DNA of 64,000 bases from Riptortus pedestris (lineage: Eukaryota; Arthropoda; Insecta; Hemiptera; Alydidae): assembly GCA_019009955.1 (NCBI GenBank), contig CM032232.1, positions 142,333,501 through 142,397,500 on the forward strand, given 5' to 3'. The notes beneath the pieces were generated by a model. It did no database searches and was not told where the DNA came from. It saw only the letters and a program-made list of their open reading frames with translations. Below, piece after piece: positions 58,906-64,000 of this stretch. The position numbers and the translations under genes were made by a program. The first letter of the stretch is position 1. Every line of letters starts with the position of its first letter.

Positions 58906-59110
58906 ATAGAAAATTAAATTTGCAATAAGGTTGGTTATATACATTTTTTCGATCTGACTCATGGTAACAGAAATATTTAGAATTTTAACCCCCCCCCTTT
59001 AAACCCCCTCCTTCGGTTTGACTTCAGTCGTTAAAGTACTTTTAGTATTTCATGAAACGCTTATATATCCAGTTTGGTGAAGATCAAACAAAAATTTCGA
59101 TTAGTATACA
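58906..59110 (+). repeat. HE fragment beside LINEs
   Basis: Body segment AATTTGCAATAAGGTTGGTT to the C-run and TCAAACAAAAATTTCGAT, without ends. A similar fragment lies at about 60195-60720. Confidence 0.55.
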
Positions 59111-59159
59111 TACATGCAAAGAATATATATCCTAAAATCGAACATGGTAACAAGTTCCG

Positions 59160-59350
59160 AATAAGATAAGAGAGAGGAAAAGTACTATCAAGACCATGGA
59201 AAAAAAGGAGGGTGAAACTTCTTGGGCATATAAAGTACAACGACTTCACCACAAATATTTTTGAAGGTAAGGTCCTTGGATATAGGGGAAGAGGAAGGCC
59301 TAGAAAATCCTATTTTGAAGATATCAAACATTTTGAGGATTTAGGCAAGT
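59160..59350 (+). pseudogene. LINE reverse-transcriptase C-terminal fragment
   Basis: VKLLGHIKYNDFTTNIFEGK then RGRGRPRKSYFEDIK, the K.LGH..R...I.EGK..G.RGRGRPR motif found at the end of RTE/CR1-like reverse transcriptases. A sister fragment is at 9960-10165. Confidence 0.72.
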
Positions 59351-59424
59351 ATCATCATCATCTACAGACCAAGCCTTGTAGTTGCAATCATTGTGTTCTA
59401 TTAGAAGCTCTTTTCTTCTTCTTC

Positions 59425-60090
59425 TTCTACCTCCATCGTGCCGATAAGCGTGGAGGGGCCGCCTCAGTCCACTTTGCCCAGCTGGGTCTGTCCGCCGCTA
59501 GTCTTCTCATCTCTGGCGCGGTCTTGCCCCTTTCTGCTCCTAATCGAGCTACGTAGTCCTGGTAGGTAAGTCTAGGTCTACCACGGGGTCGTTTGCCTTC
59601 TGGCCGTGCTTCATATAACCATTTGGCCTTTCTTGTGTCCCCCATTCGGTTGACATGGCCAAACCACTTAAGTTGGCGCTCCTCAACTATCTCTCCAATC
59701 GGTCTCACCCCAAGGTCCTCTCTTATCCGCTCATTTCTGATGCGGTCTCGCCTTGTTTTTCCCGCAATGCACCTTAGCTATCTCATTTCTGCTGCCTTGA
59801 GTTTGCTTGCGTGGTTGTCCAATAAGGTTCAACTCTCTGCACAATACATAAGCACTGGTAGAAAGACCGCTTTGTAGATTCTGAGTTTGGTTGATCTACT
59901 CAATTCTTCCTTGGCAATTAGGGTGTTACGTATTTGGTAGAAAATTCCATTGGCCTGACTCACCCTATTCAAGACCTCCTGATCTATCCTACCATCCCTG
60001 CATATGAGTGTGCCAAGATACTTATAGGTGTCAACCATCTCAAGTGGTACGCCATTGCAGGTGACATTAACGTCTTCAAGCTCTTTTCAT
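59425..60090 (-). pseudogene. RTE-like LINE reverse-transcriptase C-terminal region
   Basis: Minus strand: TYKYLGTLICRDGRIDQEVL, LSRSTKLRIYKAVFLPVLMY then C, then RQLKWFGHVNRMGDTRKAKW and RPRGRPRLTYQDYVARLG. This is the thumb and C-terminal part of a LINE reverse transcriptase; the YADD region lies upstream and is missing. It is GC-richer than its surroundings, so a recent arrival is plausible. A (CTT)n tract at 59410-59435 marks its 3' end. Confidence 0.85.
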
Positions 60091-60989
60091 ATTACTATAA
60101 TTTTATGTAATCCATAAAATATATTACCATATTATAACTATTATCATAATATAACTATAATTGTATCATTATAATAATATTATATACATGGTGAGGAAGT
60201 GGAAATAAAAATCTCGAAATATTGAATAATACTACATAAAATAACGGAGATATTTTGAACTTAAAATTCCCCCCGCCCTCCTATTCCGGGTCCGTTTTCA
60301 GCCATTAACTATTATGACCTTTAGTGATCAGTTAATTATTGAGTATGGTATAGAAAATATTGAGTATGGTATAATTTTAAATTAAAGTTTTCGAATTAAG
60401 AACGTAAAATCTTAAATGATGACGTCATCACACAACGTATTCGCATGATTTTGCATAATAAAGGTCTTTTGAAAACAATATTTAGTATTTAAGTTTTAAA
60501 AGGTGCTTTATAATAAAACAGCTTATCGTTTTATGACATGACAAGCGGGGGTTTACCGAAGACTAAAAATGGAAATGTCAAGCTAATGAAAATACTTTTG
60601 TAGAGCATTTAATTTGCAATAAGACACTTTTTTGGTCCGACATACAATAACGGAGATACATCGAGTTTTCGAAACGAACTTGATCTCAAATTTTACATAT
60701 AACGTTTAAATATCTAGTTTTATTATTAAAATGGGATTCATCTTTAACTTCAAGATTGTTACTACATACATTTCAAGTTCAGTCATATAAATCCCACACC
60801 AAGTTTAATCAGTCCTTTAAAGACTAAGTTACATTATTATTATTAATATTATTAGGACCCGAATATCATTTCGAACTTCCCTTTTAGCTCTTTGTATTTG
60901 GTTGCCATATTAGTAGCCGTATTTAGTGTTATCTTGAGAACAGGTTAGCGCTAGATGTACAGTACGGTATTATTTGAACAATGGGGTCT

Positions 60990-61165
60990 CACGTTAGCCT
61001 GTAGACTTTAGGCGTTGATGTTAATCTCACATGGTAAACCTGGAGTCGTAAGTTCGATTCTCACTCGGGCAATAGGAATTTTTTCAGTGACGACTCATTA
61101 AATAAAATCATTATCCCAGACTGTGTAGATAACCCGAATCAATTAGCCATGTAGCGCAAAGTGAA
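60990..61165 (+). mobile_element. tRNA-derived SINE, diverged
   Basis: GTTAGCCTGTAGACTTTAGG then CACATGGTAAACCTGGAGTC and AAGTTCGATTCTCACTCGGG (B-box), CATTAAATAAAATC body and a tail near GCGCAAAGTG. Older than the copies above. Confidence 0.78.
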
Positions 61166-61771
61166 AAAATAACTCTTATTTTAATTTAAGTATTTATCAC
61201 GTTTTTGGTATTGTTGTACAGTAGTCCAATTAATTTAAGGTATCTTTGTGTGCACGTATGAGTTAGTGTAGTATGTGTTCGAGTGTGTGTGTGATATTTA
61301 TTTTTTGAAATTCTTGTTAAGGTAGGTCTATCTAATTCTTCCAGATCAAGTTGTCCTTCAATTGTCGGGAACCCAATAATGCATTATTTTCCAAAATTTC
61401 TTTTCGTATTTCAGGTTGAGCACACACTTCCACAATAACAATATATTCAAGCGACAGAGCACTTTCGACGCAGTGCATCTTTGTCACCTCGTTGTTACAC
61501 CAAAAAAGAATAAGGAACCTATGCCTATTAAAGTGTTAAAATAATAATCAAATGTCAAGATATTATTACTAAAACCAAAAAAAAATTCATTTAAAACTTC
61601 GAACGAAATCAACAGTCAAGTTAAATAAATACATCCTTAAGTCCACGATTTGATAAAAATATAAAATCAAAAGTTTTTCAACCCTCAGGTATATAGAATA
61701 ATAAACTTAAAACTGTATCTTAAATATATTTAAACTTCAGGTAGCCACTTCGTGTGTTCCTTTGATTTTTT

Positions 61772-62772
61772 AGTAGATTTCCCTTAGGGGATATCAGCTA
61801 TTGAGATTGTACTCATGATAGGATTTTCGAAAAATGTCTTCAAATGTCTATCGATCCTACCCAGTGGATGAAGAAAATAAAGTTCGTTCAAAATTATATA
61901 TATTTATAATATATATGTATAAAACAAATATGATTTTCATTGAACTGTTACTCTGCGAGACTGTTGCAAATATGTCATGTGATGAGGTCATCAAATAAGA
62001 TTTTTCGTTCTTTACTAGAAAATAATTATTTGATTTATACCATACTCGATATTTAGCCAATCTTGTTAATCTATTAATGTTCTACAATTTTTGTTGAATA
62101 GAATTTTTCCTAACTGAAATATTAAGTGCGTTATTCCTATTTTTACCAGATTTCCCTTAAGGGAAATCAGCTATTGAGGTCGTACTCATGACTCGAGTTT
62201 AGAAAAATTTCTTCAAATGGCCATCGATCCTACCAGGAGATGACGATAATGATGTCCGTTCAAAATAATATATATATATATTTGTCTGTTAACGCTCTAG
62301 CGGTCGCAATTTTTGTTTGATCGTTACCAAACTTCATATTTAATCGTTTTATGTAAAAAGGAAGATCAAGTTCGCTAATGGCTGAAATCGGACCAGTGGG
62401 AGGGGGGTTTAGAGAGGGGAATTTCGGAAAATTCGAAATATATCCGTTATTATGCGTTGGATCGAAAAATTGTATAAAATCAATCTTATTGCAAAGTAAA
62501 TGTACTATAAATATTGTTCTATACATTTATTCTCTATCTTGAATATTAACCGAGATATTTGCATTTATATTCTGTGTGTGGTCGGCAGGAGTCGGTTATG
62601 TTCCGGACTTTCCGCCGAGAGCTCTGGCGGCCGTTTCCGTAACTATTCGTCCCTCGTGAATAGGTTTAGAGATCCCTTACTACTACAGTTGTTATTGGGC
62701 AGATTTCTCTATTGTAAAACTTCACGTCGGAAATCTGCTTAGTTTACGAAGCCCCTGCGTGACGGACTTTTT
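61772..62772 (-). repeat. HE copies: fragment plus full short form
   Basis: 61772-62090 is a 3' fragment (AGATTTCCCTTAGGGGATAT). 62145-62772 is a full short copy from hairpin GATTTCCCTTAAGGGAAATC to CCCCTGCGTGACGGAC with core (TA)7-like at 62268-62282. The recurrent open frame occupies 62260-62526 minus. A 5' end remnant lies at 62880-62925. Confidence 0.85.
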
Positions 62773-63049
62773 TTTTTATTTTTCCTTGAGTAACGTCCTT
62801 TCCTTTATTACCCACTGGTTTTTACATGTAAGTAGAGAAAATGTGGTTTGATGAAATCACAAGTGTGTTATGCCAGAACACGGAAAATCTGCTTACCTTA
62901 CTCATCCCCTGCGAGAAGGACTATTTTTTTTTTTTTTAAATAAAGTTCTTAGATTTTTGAACCATCTCGTTGCATAATATAATTTGATTTCCCCAAAAAG
63001 GATTAAAGAATGTCACTAATTATGGAGAAAAGGTTTCAACCTGAAAGCA

Positions 63050-63480
63050 ATCTACTTCTTCGAGCAAGAATGCGGCGCCTCTCTCCACTGGATTATCCTC
63101 CCTAAATACAGATTTTTTTTTTTGTTGTAAAGCGGACATAAATAATAATTAATCCCGGATTTAGTGATGAGTTAAACTGTTTACGACTAGACGAGACGCC
63201 CCTCGATCGTGACTATCGCCGGACTCCATGCCGGAAATTCTTCAAAGCTCACGAATCGGCCGGCAAAATGGAAAACTGGAACCCCCAGATTCTCTCGAGA
63301 TGGGGATAATGGAGCAGAAAGTGAAGACGACCTTGGGGGTAATAGCACGGTGCAAGTGCAGTCTTTAGCCTGTCCGTCTGTCCGTACCACGTGACCTCTG
63401 ACTCACGCTAACTCACCAATCGTAACGGTCCGAAGGACGTGTAATTAAAATAATTTAACCCGTTGTTGTCGTGAGACATT
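63050..63480. other. GC-richer unassigned island
   Basis: A repeat-free, GC-richer stretch with short frames on both strands (63187-63390 minus, 63209-63394 plus) and ACCACGTGACC at about 63387. No protein family recognised. It could be a regulatory region or a 5' exon of a gene beyond the right edge. Confidence 0.35.
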
Positions 63481-63866
63481 TCGTGCCATCCTTAAATATC
63501 ATTTAGGCTTCACTTGCTGTAATTATTGCAGCTACGATAACGTTTCTAAAAAGTTTAAGGAGTTTCGGTTAAATACTGACTGAGCGGAATTAATACATGA
63601 CTGTTGGAAGGGTCAGTAATGTCACGTGATGAAACAGAAGGGATTGTTTAGTGAAAGCATTTATGCAAGCTCTCTATTTCCATAGGAGATAACTTTTTAG
63701 TATGGTGGGAAAATACATGCTTAGTTAGACGAAATCTGTGGGTGGCGGACTTTTTCATAATTGTACTTTAGTTGTAAAAGTTATAATTTCTTTATTATAA
63801 ACAGTAGAACTCCGCAACAGTGGCGACTTGACTCTTCTTAAAGATGTGGACAAAAAAAACAAGAAC

Positions 63867-64000
63867 CAAAAAGTCCGTCACGCAGGGGCTGCATAAACTA
63901 AGCAGATTTCCCACGTGAAGTTTTACAATAGCGAAATTACACGAGAGCCGAGCAGTTAAGGAAACGGCCGAACTAGCTTTTGGCGGGAAAGTCACTCGTC
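63867..64000 (+). repeat. HE repeat, cut by window edge
   Basis: 5' AGTCCGTCACGCAGGGGC and AGCAGATTTCCCACGTGAAG, then body like 44681 and 52804 but diverged. Confidence 0.8.

Noticed and set aside
59427..59877. Plus-strand frames at 59212-59556 (second half) and 59593-59877
   Set aside because: Beyond about 59350 they are antisense to the minus-strand LINE reverse transcriptase.
60990..61080. Genuine tRNA gene
   Set aside because: The B-box-like sequence is part of a dispersed SINE; the acceptor stem does not pair as a tRNA should.

Overview
This is eukaryotic genomic DNA, most likely from an arthropod. It is AT-rich, its genes are split into small exons with GT/AG introns, and it is crowded with transposable elements. 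A crustacean such as a parasitic copepod would fit, but that is a guess. Three cellular genes are supported by reconstructed exons or a clear domain.

(1) 384-18575, minus strand: a pantothenate kinase gene (PANK family, first step of coenzyme A synthesis). Seven coding exons join in frame to 336 codons. The C-terminal exon(s) lie beyond the left edge. (2) 22464-34864, plus strand: CHMP7, the ESCRT-II/ESCRT-III hybrid of nuclear-envelope repair. Seven exons join in frame to a complete 411-residue protein. The two genes are head to head, about 3.9 kb apart between coding starts, with a CACGTG-containing stretch near the CHMP7 end. (3) 49356-49685, plus strand: a compact, single-exon, GC-rich proneural bHLH gene of the Atonal family, with a large inverted repeat 250 bp upstream.

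Almost everything else is repeat. The dominant component is one non-autonomous family, here called HE. Its 5' end carries a small hairpin (CGCAG GGG CTGCG) and then AGCAGATTTCCC. The centre holds a (TA)n microsatellite. The 3' end is a hairpin, GATTTCCC TTAA GGGAAATC, followed by TGCTAAAA. This layout (subterminal inverted repeat, central microsatellite, 3' stem-loop, A/T-rich junctions) resembles Helentron-associated elements of the DINE-1/HINE type. At least 25 copies or fragments are present. Their (TA)n cores have been hit repeatedly by other elements: two Helitrons with typical 5' TC, 3' hairpin and CTAG ends, a mariner-like element with a broken transposase, and a short MITE.

Other mobile DNA: two more Helitron copies; tRNA-derived SINEs (at least six, two with visible target-site duplications); a pogo/Tigger-type MITE; a hAT-type MITE with an exact 8-bp duplication inside a LINE; a piggyBac-like remnant split by a SINE; mariner fragments; and several decayed LINE fragments (Jockey-like, RTE-like, RNase-H-bearing).

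Local curiosities are a decayed tandem array of the CHMP7 exon 1 3' end with its splice donor (22.7-23.6 kb), a 19-unit minisatellite of about 39 bp abutting a LINE fragment (32.5-33.3 kb), and 298-bp satellite-like units inside the Helitrons. I saw no bacterial operon, CRISPR array, rRNA, or stand-alone tRNA gene. Splice sites and repeat families were assigned by eye; no alignment or database search was run.
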